Of a DNA stretch of 64,000 nt, positions 26,148 to 34,448 are shown in pieces (the first letter of the stretch is position 1; each line of letters opens with the position of its first letter). The notes beneath the pieces were generated by a model, which had not been told where the DNA came from, did not search any database, and saw nothing but the letters and a program-made list of their open reading frames with translations. The stretch is from Streptomyces sp. CB01201 (GTDB lineage Bacteria > Actinomycetota > Actinomycetes > Streptomycetales > Streptomycetaceae): positions 248,001-312,000 of the forward strand of contig NZ_NNBJ01000001.1 of assembly GCF_002803085.1 (NCBI RefSeq), in the 5' to 3' direction. A program made the position numbers and the translations under genes.

Positions 26148-27539
26148 TCAGTCGCCCGTCGCCGCACCGCGCGTACCTGCCACCGACTCCACTCGGGGAC
26201 GGCCCTGCGCCCGGTTCCCCACACTCTCCAGATCCCGCTCCCGGGTCTCTTTCGCGCACCCGATGGCGACGACGGTGAGCAGCACGGCCGCGATCACATA
26301 GAGGGCGATCGGGGTCGACGTCCCGTAGTCGGAGAGCAGCGCCGTCGCGATGAGCGGCGCGGGCGCACCGGCCGCGACGGAGGAGAACTGCGCCCCGATG
26401 GAGGCCCCCGAATACCGCATCCGGGTCGCGAACATCTCCGAGAAGAACGCCGCCTGCGGTGCGTACATCGCCCCGTGGAAGACGAGCCCGACCGTGACGG
26501 CGAGGACCAGGTTCCCGAACCTGGCGGTGTCGATCAGGGCGAAGAAGGGGAACATCCAGGCGCCGACGCCGAGGGCACCGATCAGATACACCGGCCTGCG
26601 CCCGATCCGGTCCGAGAGCGCGCCCCACGCGGGAATCACGGCGAAGTGCACGGCGGAGGCGATGAGTACGGAGTTGAGCGCGGTCTGCTTGGCCATTCCG
26701 GCGGACGTGGTCGCGTACACCAGGATGAAGGCGGTGATGACGTAGTAACTGATGTTCTCCGCCATCCGCGCACCCATGGCGACCAGCACATCGCGCCAGT
26801 GGTCCCGCACCACGGCGACCAGCGGCGGCTTCTCGGTCACCTGCTCCGCCGTGCGTGCCTCGGCCCGCGCCAACGCGGCCTGGAACACGGGGGACTCATC
26901 GACGGAGAGCCGGATCCACAGACCGACGAGGACCAGCACACCGGACAGCAGGAAGGGTATGCGCCAGCCCCACGCGGTGAACGCGGCGTCGCTCAGCAGC
27001 GCCGTCAGCGCGGAGAGCACCCCGGCGGCGAGCAACTGCCCGGCTGGGGCGCCGGTTTGGGGCCATGAGGACCAGAACCCGCGCCGCCGGGCGTCTCCGT
27101 GCTCCGACACCAGCAGCACGGCTCCGCCCCATTCGCCGCCGAGCGCGAAGCCCTGCACCAGGCGCAGCGCGGTGAGCAGGACGGGCGCCGCCGCCCCCAC
27201 GGTGGCGTGGGTGGGCAGCAGTCCGATGCCGAAGGTGGCCCCGCCCATCATGAGCAGGCTGACCACCAGGAGCTTCTTGCGCCCGAGCCGGTCTCCGTAG
27301 TGCCCGAACACCAGCGCCCCGAGCGGCCGCGCCGCGAAGCCGACGGCGTACGTGAGGAACGAGAGCAGCGTGCCGACGAGCGGGGCGGACTCCGGGAAGA
27401 ACAGCTTGTTGAAGACGAGCGCCGCGGCTGACCCGTACAGGAAGAAGTCGTACCACTCGATGGTGGTCCCGATGAGGCTGGCGGCCACGATGCGGGAGAG
27501 GTTGGCGGGGGGCGGGGCAACGGTTGCGGGGGAGGACAT
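26148..27539 (-). CDS. MFS transporter, metabolite:H+ symporter (MHS) family
   Basis: This 463-residue protein has about 12 transmembrane helices. The MHS start ASLIGTTIEWYDFFLYG is diagnostic. The loop 2-3 motif is GHYGDRLGRKK, with a copy LSDRIGRRP in loop 8-9, and RLVQGFALGGEWGGAVLL is the conserved helix 4-5 segment. MHS members (ProP, ShiA, KgtP) import organic acids or osmolytes with protons. The ATG at 27539 has GGGAAG at good spacing. Its neighbours suggest a hydroxy-acid such as 3-hydroxybutyrate as substrate; this is an inference. Confidence 0.88.
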   Translation of the reverse strand: MSSPATVAPPPANLSRIVAASLIGTTIEWYDFFLYGSAAALVFNKLFFPESAPLVGTLLSFLTYAVGFAARPLGALVFGHYGDRLGRKKLLVVSLLMMGGATFGIGLLPTHATVGAAAPVLLTALRLVQGFALGGEWGGAVLLVSEHGDARRRGFWSSWPQTGAPAGQLLAAGVLSALTALLSDAAFTAWGWRIPFLLSGVLVLVGLWIRLSVDESPVFQAALARAEARTAEQVTEKPPLVAVVRDHWRDVLVAMGARMAENISYYVITAFILVYATTSAGMAKQTALNSVLIASAVHFAVIPAWGALSDRIGRRPVYLIGALGVGAWMFPFFALIDTARFGNLVLAVTVGLVFHGAMYAPQAAFFSEMFATRMRYSGASIGAQFSSVAAGAPAPLIATALLSDYGTSTPIALYVIAAVLLTVVAIGCAKETRERDLESVGNRAQGRPRVESVAGTRGAATGD

Positions 27540-27612
27540 CGGCACCACTTCCCGGTGTTCGACGGGGACGATTGACGTGTCGCCACACCGTAGGAACGCG
27601 CAGGTCAGAGGC

Positions 27613-27632
27613 GTATGTGGTGGGACACCATA
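27613..27632. promoter_or_regulatory. imperfect dyad upstream of the MHS transporter, similar to the SDR promoter site
   Basis: The site starts GTATGTGG and ends ACACCATA, with partly symmetric halves (TATG...CATA). It resembles 23221-23240 upstream of the dehydrogenase gene. It lies 74 bp before the transporter ATG on the minus strand, a sensible operator position. Confidence 0.4.
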
Positions 27633-27779
27633 GTTCTGGGCGATGGAGTGCGTGCGCCAACCATGCCGAGGGCGCAGGGCTCTTCGGAACGGATGATGCT
27701 CGTGGTCGCCGCCTCCGCAGCTCGCTGCGCTCTTCCACCGGGCCCACCAGCGCGGTGCCCGTGTGCCGAGGCGATCGAA

Positions 27780-27818
27780 ATCGAGCCGGGCTATCGAGCC
27801 GGGTTATCGAGCCGGGTT
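27780..27818. repeat. three tandem 13-bp repeats
   Basis: ATCGAGCCGGGCT (27780-27792) is followed by two identical copies ATCGAGCCGGGTT (27793-27805, 27806-27818). It lies about 280 bp upstream of the PP2C gene. The function is unknown; slippage or a multimeric binding site are possible. Confidence 0.65.
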
Positions 27819-28096
27819 ACCGAGGGGACGAGACGACCGAGGGACGGCGGGCAGTCGACTGCCTCCTGGAGAGCGTTCGGTGCAGTGGGGGCATGGCCAA
27901 CCACGCGTCCGCTCCTGATGTTTTGGAACCGACCTGGGCCGGCCCGGCGAGGGCACTGCGGCCGGTGCGGTATCCCCGTCCGCCTCCTGGCAGGAGTGGT
28001 CCGTGGGGCCGTGGCTGACACCGACCGGGCGGCTGTGATTGGCTGGCCGGCGGGATCCGGCGGGATCCGGCGGAGGGCGGGAGACAGAGACAGGTT

Positions 28097-29431
28097 GTGA
28101 GTGTTTTGGGGTATCCCGGCGGGATGCGGCAGGACGGGCTGCCGGCGGTGCTGTCGGACCCGGTCAGGCTGGCGGCGCTGGAGGCCAGCGGGATGGTCGG
28201 CAGCGCCCCGGAGCAGGTGTTCGACGACCTGATGCGGCTGGCGGTGTCGGTGACCGGGTCGGCGATCTCCGCGATCACGTTCGTCGGGGAGACACGGACC
28301 TATTGGAAGTCGGTGCCCCACCTGCCCTACGGCGGCGTTGAGGCGTGGCAGAACGCGGTGGGCGACAGCTTCTGCTACTTCGCCGTCGGCGCGGACGGGC
28401 CGTTCATTGTCGAGGACGCGGAGAACGACCCGCGCACTGCCGGGCACCGGGCGATCGGCCCTTGGGGCGTGGGCGCCTGGGCCGGATTCCCGATCGTCAC
28501 CACCGACGGGCACGCGATCGGCACGATGTGTGTGATCGACGCCAACCCCCGCCCATGGCAGCGACAGGAACTGGAGACGCTCGCCATCCTGGCCCGGGCC
28601 GTGTCCAACGAGATCAACCTACGCACCACGCTGAACACCGCGCAGAGCGCCCTGGCCACCGCGCAGAGCGCCCTGGCCACCTCCCGGGACCTGGCCCGCA
28701 GCCTTCAGGACAGTCTCCTGCCGCCGGTGCTGCGGCCGGCACCCGGCCTGGACGCCTCGGCCCGCTACCTGCCCGCCACCGGCGAGGCGGAGGTGGTGGG
28801 CGACTTCTACGACCTCTTCAACGCCCGTGGCCCGTGGTGGACAGCGGTCATGGGAGACGTGTGCGGCAAGGGCACCGAGGCGGCCAAGGTGACCGCTCTG
28901 GCCCGCTACACGCTGCGCGCGGACGCCGGAGACCACCTTTCTCCAGCGGTCGTACTGGACCGGCTGAACGCGGCCATGCTCGCCCAGCACGCGCCGCGTT
29001 TCCTGACCGCGGTGCAGGCGACGTTCCGCACCACTCCCGCGGGCGCGGCGGGGCGGCTGTGCCTGGCCGGACACCCCCCGGCCCTCATCCGCCGTGCCGA
29101 CGGCCGCGTCCAGCAGGCCGGCGTCCCAGGCACCCTGCTCGGTATCCTGCCTGCCACCCGTCTCACCGACGTGCGGTTCCGCCTCGGCTCCGGGGACCTG
29201 CTGTTCCTCTACACCGACGGCGCCTGCGAAGCACGCCCCGACCCGCGCGGCTCGCTGCCCCACCGGCCGATCTTCGACGAGGAAGCCCTCGCTCAAGCTC
29301 TGGCCGACACCCACGGCATGGACGCGGCCGCCACCAATGCCCACATCGCCGACGTCCTGGCCGGCCACCACGGCGGCTGGGCCAGCGACGACACCGCCCT
29401 GCTCTCCCTGCGCGTCCCCCCGCACCCCTGA
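28097..29431 (+). CDS. GAF-domain PP2C/SpoIIE-type serine phosphatase
   Basis: This 444-residue protein starts at GTG. A GAF domain (about 25-175; GDSFCYFAVGADGPFIVEDA, GFPIVTTDGHAIGTMCVID) is joined by a helical linker (NTAQSALATAQSALATSRDLARSLQDSLLP) to a SpoIIE/RsbU phosphatase domain (about 215-440). Metal-binding aspartates are seen in VVGDFYDLF, GDVCGKGTEAAKV and SDDTAL. Such enzymes dephosphorylate STAS antagonists to release sigma factors or other targets. The STAS gene 88 bp downstream is the obvious partner. The linker holds a short internal duplication (TAQSALATAQSALAT). Confidence 0.88.
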   Translation: MSVLGYPGGMRQDGLPAVLSDPVRLAALEASGMVGSAPEQVFDDLMRLAVSVTGSAISAITFVGETRTYWKSVPHLPYGGVEAWQNAVGDSFCYFAVGADGPFIVEDAENDPRTAGHRAIGPWGVGAWAGFPIVTTDGHAIGTMCVIDANPRPWQRQELETLAILARAVSNEINLRTTLNTAQSALATAQSALATSRDLARSLQDSLLPPVLRPAPGLDASARYLPATGEAEVVGDFYDLFNARGPWWTAVMGDVCGKGTEAAKVTALARYTLRADAGDHLSPAVVLDRLNAAMLAQHAPRFLTAVQATFRTTPAGAAGRLCLAGHPPALIRRADGRVQQAGVPGTLLGILPATRLTDVRFRLGSGDLLFLYTDGACEARPDPRGSLPHRPIFDEEALAQALADTHGMDAAATNAHIADVLAGHHGGWASDDTALLSLRVPPHP

Positions 29432-29519
29432 TCCCCAGGAGGCGCGACAGCCTTCGCCGCGGAACCGCCGACGCCGGCCTGCACATGAACCGCGCGACAG
29501 CGGACAGAAGGCACATGAC

Positions 29520-29876
29520 ATGCAGGAGCGCCCGCTCGAAGATCTGCTCGTCCGGATCACCGAGCACACCCGTCCGAACGCCTGCGTCCTGGCTCTGCTC
29601 GGCAGCACCGGAGCGTGGAACTCCACTGCTCTGGAGGGGGCGTTCCACGACGCCCGCGCAACCGGGCGCCCCCTCGTGGTCGACCTCACCGGCCTGCGGT
29701 TCGGCGACGAAGTCCTCCTCGGCCTTCTCCTTCACGCGTACGCATCCCCTCAGGGACTTGTGCTGCTCGGCCCCGTCACGGGCCACTTCGCCCGCCGTCT
29801 GCACCGCTCCTGCGTCGACGACCTCTTCCACACCCAGAACACCCTCGAACTCGCCCTCGCCCAGCTCCCCACCTGA
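29520..29876 (+). CDS. STAS-domain protein (anti-sigma antagonist-like)
   Basis: This 118-residue protein covers one STAS domain: LVVDLTGLRFGDEVLLGLLLHA is the central strand-helix, and LVLLGPVTGHFARRL and CVDDLFHTQNTLELAL follow. In canonical antagonists the turn reads F-x-D-S-S-G with the phosphorylated serine; here it is FGDEVLLG, so the phosphoacceptor appears to be missing. AGAAGG precedes the ATG at 29520. It is probably cotranscribed with the GAF-PP2C gene. It may be a constitutively active or non-phosphorylated variant. Confidence 0.75.
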   Translation: MQERPLEDLLVRITEHTRPNACVLALLGSTGAWNSTALEGAFHDARATGRPLVVDLTGLRFGDEVLLGLLLHAYASPQGLVLLGPVTGHFARRLHRSCVDDLFHTQNTLELALAQLPT

Positions 29877-29902
29877 TCCCGCACAGCCGCGGAACGGTTC
29901 CG

Positions 29903-29937
29903 GCGGACGGCGGACGGCGGACGGCGGACGGCGGACG
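29903..29937. repeat. five tandem 7-bp GCGGACG repeats
   Basis: GCGGACG is repeated five times without change between 29903 and 29937 in the spacer after the STAS gene. It is a simple-sequence array likely to vary in copy number between strains. Confidence 0.7.
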
Positions 29938-29986
29938 GGGCCACGGAGCCGTCGGCCTCCTTGGCCGGCCGAGTCCGGGCTCCGCG

Positions 29987-30020
29987 GAGTTGCCTCCGGG
30001 CCGGGGGCCGGAGGCAACTC
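29987..30020. terminator. strong bidirectional hairpin between convergent genes
   Basis: GAGTTGCCTCCGG (29987-29999) pairs perfectly with CCGGAGGCAACTC (30008-30020) over an 8-nt loop. It lies between the ends of the STAS gene (+) and the SGNH hydrolase gene (-). Confidence 0.8.
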
Positions 30021-30055
30021 GTTCCGGGTGCGAGGGCGGGGGTGCCGGGTGCGGG

Positions 30056-31030
30056 TCAGTCCTTCGGGGCGACGGCGTCCAGGATCGCCGAGGTCACGTG
30101 GTCGGCGGCGTTTTGGTGGCCCTTGGCGTTGGGGTGTACGAGAGCCGGCCGGTTGTGTTCGTCGAGGACGCCCTCGACCCATTTGCCGGCATCGCAGACG
30201 CTGTGGTTCTGGGTGGAGTCGTAGAGGTCGACGAAGGCGGCGGCGTCCTGGGTTCCCGTCGACTTCTCGATGGTCTTGTTGAGGGGCTCCAGGACGTCCT
30301 GGCGCAGCCAGTCCAGGTCACCGGGGGTGATCGAGAGGAACTGGTGCGGGTGGTTGTACTGGCACTTGGCGGTGTCCTTGGGGATGATCGTGGGGTAGCC
30401 GATGGCCAGGATCTTGGCGTGCGGGCCCTTCTCGTGGAGCTTGGCGAGCATCGCGTCGTAGTCCCTGCTCACCTTGGCCAGCCTGCCGGGGACGGAAGCG
30501 GCCAGTTCGTCCTTGCACGGCGTGCCCGCGCCGCCGCTGCCCTGGCCCAGTTCCAGGCACTTGAAGAGGATGTCGCCGAACCCGAGGGTGTTGCCGCCCA
30601 CGCCGACGGTGATCACGTCGGTGCCCGACTTGACCGCCTCGGACTGGGGAGGCACCGGGGCGAAGGGTGCCTCCGGGTCGGGGTTGCCCGGCACGCTGCG
30701 GCCGATCGGCTTCTGCGCTCTGAAGGTGACGTCCTCGATCGTGGCGGCGCCGCAGCTGACGTCGGTCAGTTCGAACAGGGCGCCGAGGTCGCGGTGGATG
30801 ATCTGGGGGTAGGAGCGGTCGGTGCGCTCGCAGCCGTCGCGGGGGACTTCGAAGATGTCGCCGGCTGCCTGGATGACACCGGCGGTGTAGGAGTCACCCA
30901 GGGCGACCCAGTCGTAGTCGGCAGCCGCGGCGGCGGACTGTGCCCCGGCGAGTTGTGCGGGAGCCAGTGCGCCGGCGGTGAGGGCCGCCGCCGATCCGAG
31001 CAGGGCCAGTCGAGTGCGAAAACGTGCCAC
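30056..31030 (-). CDS. secreted SGNH/GDSL-family lipase or esterase
   Basis: This 324-residue protein has a signal peptide (about 1-30: basic start MARFRTR, hydrophobic core, then AQLAGAQSAAAAA). The SGNH blocks are visible: block I WVALGDSYTAG with the nucleophilic serine, block III VGVGGNTLGF, and block V VHPNAKGH with the catalytic histidine. Six cysteines suit three disulfides, as in the extracellular lipase of S. rimosus. It should hydrolyse lipid or other esters outside the cell. The ATG at 31030 starts the signal peptide exactly. Confidence 0.9.
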   Translation of the reverse strand: MARFRTRLALLGSAAALTAGALAPAQLAGAQSAAAAADYDWVALGDSYTAGVIQAAGDIFEVPRDGCERTDRSYPQIIHRDLGALFELTDVSCGAATIEDVTFRAQKPIGRSVPGNPDPEAPFAPVPPQSEAVKSGTDVITVGVGGNTLGFGDILFKCLELGQGSGGAGTPCKDELAASVPGRLAKVSRDYDAMLAKLHEKGPHAKILAIGYPTIIPKDTAKCQYNHPHQFLSITPGDLDWLRQDVLEPLNKTIEKSTGTQDAAAFVDLYDSTQNHSVCDAGKWVEGVLDEHNRPALVHPNAKGHQNAADHVTSAILDAVAPKD

Positions 31031-31735
31031 GAATCCTCCAAGAACAGGGGCTTTGGCGTCGCTTTGACCCTACAGAGAACGTCATGTGAGGTAGTAGATC
31101 CAATACGGACAGTCACCAGGTGTGGAGTTCAGGGGTGTTTACTGTCGCGGCGGCCAAGTTCTGAATGGATGGGCCCGGTATCCGGACTGTCTGCTTCCGA
31201 GGCTCGACCGGCCCCGCACGGTATGGGTTGCTCACGCGTCGGCCTCGACCGGTGAGCGGCCGCCTCGGCCCGCTCGGAGACCTCTCCCGCCTGTCTCATT
31301 CGTGATCACGAAGTCCCGGCCGGACACCCCGGGGCGTTCATCGCCCGCAGGTGAGCCGAACGCCCTCGGCGAGACGCGCAGTACTGCGCAACTCGCCCCG
31401 CCCGCCGCCCTCCCGGCCGCCTCGGGCAGCTACAGCGGCGGCCCGCCGTGCGCGGCGCCACCATCGCACCGGCCGCGCAACCCCGGCATGTCCAGCACCT
31501 ACCGGAACCTGCCCGAACGCGCCTTCTCGGCACCTCCCGCCTGAAGCGGCCGGGCGCCCGGCCCCGTGTCGGCTTGCGCGGGTACTCGATCGGGTTGATC
31601 CGGCGCGTGCGGTGCGTAGTCCGCCTGAACGCGGGACAGCAATCGCACCGAGGTTCCGCCGGCAGAGTCGGAGCTCCCCGGGGAGGGGGAGTACCGGTGC
31701 TGCGACGGGCCGTCGAGGCCGAGTTGGGGTGACGC
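31031..31735. other. 705-bp intergenic region
   Basis: The region lies between the divergent SGNH lipase gene and the channel-like gene. It is AT-richer near 31050-31130, where the lipase promoter should be. I see no reading frame with a credible ribosome binding site and protein composition, and no strong hairpin or repeat. Confidence 0.45.
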
Positions 31736-33748
31736 ATGCGGACAAGGAGTCAGCGGGCGGGCGTGCGGAGGCGATTTCGCTACTGGTTCGACACCATGAT
31801 GTCGCGTGGCATGGGGACGCTGATCGGCTGGATGACCGCGGCCTGTTTCGCTCTCGTCGTCCCGGTGTCCGTGCTCCTGGTGTGGACGGACGAGAAGGCG
31901 CCGCCAGGCCTGGGCGACCGGCTGGCCGACATCTGGCAGCACGTCGGAGCCGCCTTCCGGCTGGGCGGCGACCTGGGCCCACCCCTCTACGTGCTGTTCT
32001 CCGTGCTGCTCGCGCTGATGGCCCTGCTGTTCACTTCGACGCTGATCGGTCTGATCACCAACGGCGTCGACCGCAGGCTCGCCGAGCTGCGCAAGGGCCG
32101 CTCCATCGTCCTTGAGGACAACCACACGGTCGTCTTCGGCTGGTCCGAGCAGGTCTTCCCGATCGTGGCCGAGCTCGTCCTCGCCAACGCGAACCGACGC
32201 CGTGCGGTGGTGGTGATCCTGGCGCCCAAGGACAAGGTCGAGATGGAGGACGAGATACGGGCCAAGGTGGCACGCCGCGGGTCCACCAAGGTGGTGTGCC
32301 GCACGGGCAGCCCGACCGACCCCGCCGACATCGCCATCGTCTCCCCGGCGACAGCCCGCTCGTTGCTCATCCTCGCGCCGGGCGGGCCGGACGGTGACTC
32401 GGGTGTCGTGAAGACCCTGCTGGCGCTCGCTCAGGTACAGCGGGCGGCGGGCGAATCGCGCCACATCGTGGCCGCTCTGGAGGACGGCCAGAACCATGCC
32501 GCGGCTCGCCTCGCCGCCGGCCCCGACGCCTGTGTGCTCGACATGGACAGCATCACGGCCCAGCTGATCGTCCAGACCTCCCTCCAGCCCGGCCTCTCGT
32601 TCGTCTACCACCAGTTGCTCAGCTACGCGGGCGACGAGTTCTACCTCACGGCCGAGCCCCGGCTGGTGGGCAGGACGTTCGAAGAGGCGCTCATGGCCTA
32701 TGCCACCTCATCGGTGGTCGGGCTGCTGCGCGAGGACGGACGCGTCGACCTCAACCCGCCGTGGCGCTCCCTCATCGGTGACCGGGACCGGATCATCGCC
32801 ATCTCGCGGGACGACGACACGGTCATCGTGTCCGAACCGCCCCACCACATCGACACCGGCGCCATCATCCCGCCGCGGCCGATCAGCAGAACCCCGGTGC
32901 GGCTCCTGGTGCTGGGCTGGAACCGCCGGGCGGCGACCGTCATCGAGCGGCTGGACGGCCACGTCGTCGAGGGGTCCACCGTGGACGTGGTGACGCGGCA
33001 GCCGGAGGCCACCGGCCGAGCCGGACGGACGGCGGACGGCCCGACCCGCCTCCGCGTCACGGCCGTCGAGGGCGATCCGGCGCAGCCCGGGACACTGTGC
33101 CGGCTCGACCTGGCCCGCTACCACCGCATCGTGCTGCTCAGGCACGACACGGTGAACGCACAGCAGGCCGACAACCGCACCCTGGTCACGCTGTTGCACT
33201 TGCGGGAGCTGGGCCGGGCGGCGGGGAGCGAACCGGCCGTGGTCACCGAGATGGCGGACGACCGCAACCGGGAACTCGCCCCGACCAGCCCGAGCCACGA
33301 CTTCATCATCAGCAGTCGTCTGATCAGCAGGCTCATGACCCAGATCTCCGAGAGCCCGCACCTGGCCCGCTTGTTCGACGAGCTGTTCGGCGCCGAGGGC
33401 AGCGAGATCCACCTCCGCCCGGCCGAGGGCTATGTGGCTCTCGGCCGCGACCTCGACTTCTACACGGTCGTCGAAGCCGCCCGTCGGCAGGGCCATATCG
33501 CCATCGGATACCGCCTGCACGGCGAGACCACGGTGGCCCCCGCCTTCGGGGTCCGCCTCAACCCGGACAAGAGGCGGTCCCGCCGATTCGCCCCGGGCGA
33601 CAGCATCATCGTCCTCGCCGGGGAACGACCCCCCGGCAGCGACGCCCTCGCCCTTCCCGGCAGTCGGGCAGGCGGCGACGAGGCCGGACGGACACCTACG
33701 AGGCGCGGCGGGCCGGGCGGGCCGGGCGGGCCGTGTCACCATGCATAG
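31736..33748 (+). CDS. CASTOR/POLLUX-like putative ion channel with RCK-type domains
   Basis: This 670-residue protein has two transmembrane helices in its first 110 residues (LIGWMTAACFALVVPVSVLLVW and LYVLFSVLLALMALLFTSTLIGLI). Two Rossmann-type RCK-like domains follow. The first begins HTVVFGWSEQVFPIVAEL and the second RLLVLGWNRRAATVIERL. The motif TLIGLITNGVDRRLAELRKGRS is the signature joint of bacterial CASTOR/POLLUX homologues, which in plants form calcium- or potassium-permeable channels. The C-terminal tail is Gly/Pro-rich. A potassium channel gene begins 29 bp after its stop, so joint expression is likely. Confidence 0.85.
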   Translation: MRTRSQRAGVRRRFRYWFDTMMSRGMGTLIGWMTAACFALVVPVSVLLVWTDEKAPPGLGDRLADIWQHVGAAFRLGGDLGPPLYVLFSVLLALMALLFTSTLIGLITNGVDRRLAELRKGRSIVLEDNHTVVFGWSEQVFPIVAELVLANANRRRAVVVILAPKDKVEMEDEIRAKVARRGSTKVVCRTGSPTDPADIAIVSPATARSLLILAPGGPDGDSGVVKTLLALAQVQRAAGESRHIVAALEDGQNHAAARLAAGPDACVLDMDSITAQLIVQTSLQPGLSFVYHQLLSYAGDEFYLTAEPRLVGRTFEEALMAYATSSVVGLLREDGRVDLNPPWRSLIGDRDRIIAISRDDDTVIVSEPPHHIDTGAIIPPRPISRTPVRLLVLGWNRRAATVIERLDGHVVEGSTVDVVTRQPEATGRAGRTADGPTRLRVTAVEGDPAQPGTLCRLDLARYHRIVLLRHDTVNAQQADNRTLVTLLHLRELGRAAGSEPAVVTEMADDRNRELAPTSPSHDFIISSRLISRLMTQISESPHLARLFDELFGAEGSEIHLRPAEGYVALGRDLDFYTVVEAARRQGHIAIGYRLHGETTVAPAFGVRLNPDKRRSRRFAPGDSIIVLAGERPPGSDALALPGSRAGGDEAGRTPTRRGGPGGPGGPCHHA

Positions 33749-33776
33749 CCACGTATCGCTTATCGCGGGAGCGCCC

Positions 33777-34346
33777 ATGGAACGTGCAGGCTCCGCAGCC
33801 GGCCGGCTGTCCCGCGTGGTCCATGCGCTGCGTGCCTTGGGGTCGGCGGTCCTGGTGACGGCCCTGTACTACGCGGCGCCGCTCGACTGGGGCGTCGGTG
33901 TGGGCACGGTGGCGGTGCTTCTGGGGGCGCTGGCCGTGTTCGGGTGGCTGCTCGCCTGGCAGCTCGGCTCGATCGCCCGCGCGCGCTATCCGTGGCTGCG
34001 GGCCGTGGAGGCGCTGGCGACGGCGGTGCCCCTCTTCCTCGTTCTCTTCTCGGCCAGCTACTTCCTGCTCGCCCATGACGTCCCGGGGTCCTTCTCGGAG
34101 CCCCTGACGCGGACGGCCTCGCTGTATTTCACGATCTCGGTGTTCGTGACCGTCGGCTTCGGCGACATCGTGCCCACCAGCGAGGCGGCCCGGGCCCTGA
34201 CCAGTGTGCAGATGATCGTCGATCTGGTCCTGCTGGCGGTGCTCGGCAAGGCCGTCTTCGGCGCGGTGCGGATGGGCCTGCGCCGCAGAAGCGCGGGGCC
34301 CGGGCCCGGCCCGCGGCCGGGCCGGGGGCCGGCAGGCCTGCCGTAG
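33777..34346 (+). CDS. small two-pore-helix-type potassium channel
   Basis: This 189-residue protein has hydrophobic helices at about 15-35, 38-62 and 77-97, then a pore loop and a final helix (about 137-158). The filter is TVGFGD within FTISVFVTVGFGDIVPTSE, a textbook K+ channel signature with the usual downstream aspartate. CGGGAG about 6 bp upstream supports ATG 33777; an ATG at 33741 would overlap the preceding gene. No RCK domain is attached, but the RCK-like protein just upstream could act as a regulatory partner. That is inference from context. Confidence 0.87.
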   Translation: MERAGSAAGRLSRVVHALRALGSAVLVTALYYAAPLDWGVGVGTVAVLLGALAVFGWLLAWQLGSIARARYPWLRAVEALATAVPLFLVLFSASYFLLAHDVPGSFSEPLTRTASLYFTISVFVTVGFGDIVPTSEAARALTSVQMIVDLVLLAVLGKAVFGAVRMGLRRRSAGPGPGPRPGRGPAGLP

Positions 34347-34378
34347 TGCGGACCGCGCCCGGGGCACCCTCGCGCGTC

Positions 34379-34442
34379 GGCCACCCGGCGCACCGGTGGC
34401 CGTGCGGCTCGGGCCCCGCCGGGTCCCTGACGCGGCGGGGCC
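34379..34442. terminator. two successive hairpins between convergent genes
   Basis: GGCCACC (34379-34385) pairs with GGTGGCC (34395-34401). Then GGCCCCGCCG (34412-34421) pairs perfectly with CGGCGGGGCC (34433-34442) over 11 nt. The pair separates the potassium channel gene (+) from the TPR gene (-). Confidence 0.65.
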
Positions 34443-34448
34443 GGGTGC

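Larger units (their letters stand above)
27540..28096. other. 557-bp intergenic region between MHS transporter and PP2C genes
   Basis: I find no supportable gene. The part nearest the transporter holds its promoter and the dyad at 27613-27632. A 3-copy 13-bp tandem repeat lies at 27780-27818, and several CCGGCGGGAT-like repeats lie just before the PP2C start (about 28046-28073). Reading frames through the region lack ribosome binding sites and recognisable protein sequence. Confidence 0.5.

Noticed and set aside
27524..28018. 164-codon frame in the gap before the PP2C gene
   Set aside because: It runs over tandem repeats, lacks a start signal and shows no domain.
29903..29937. 7-bp tandem array considered as a CRISPR-like or integration signal
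   Set aside because: The units are too short with no spacers; it is a simple-sequence repeat.
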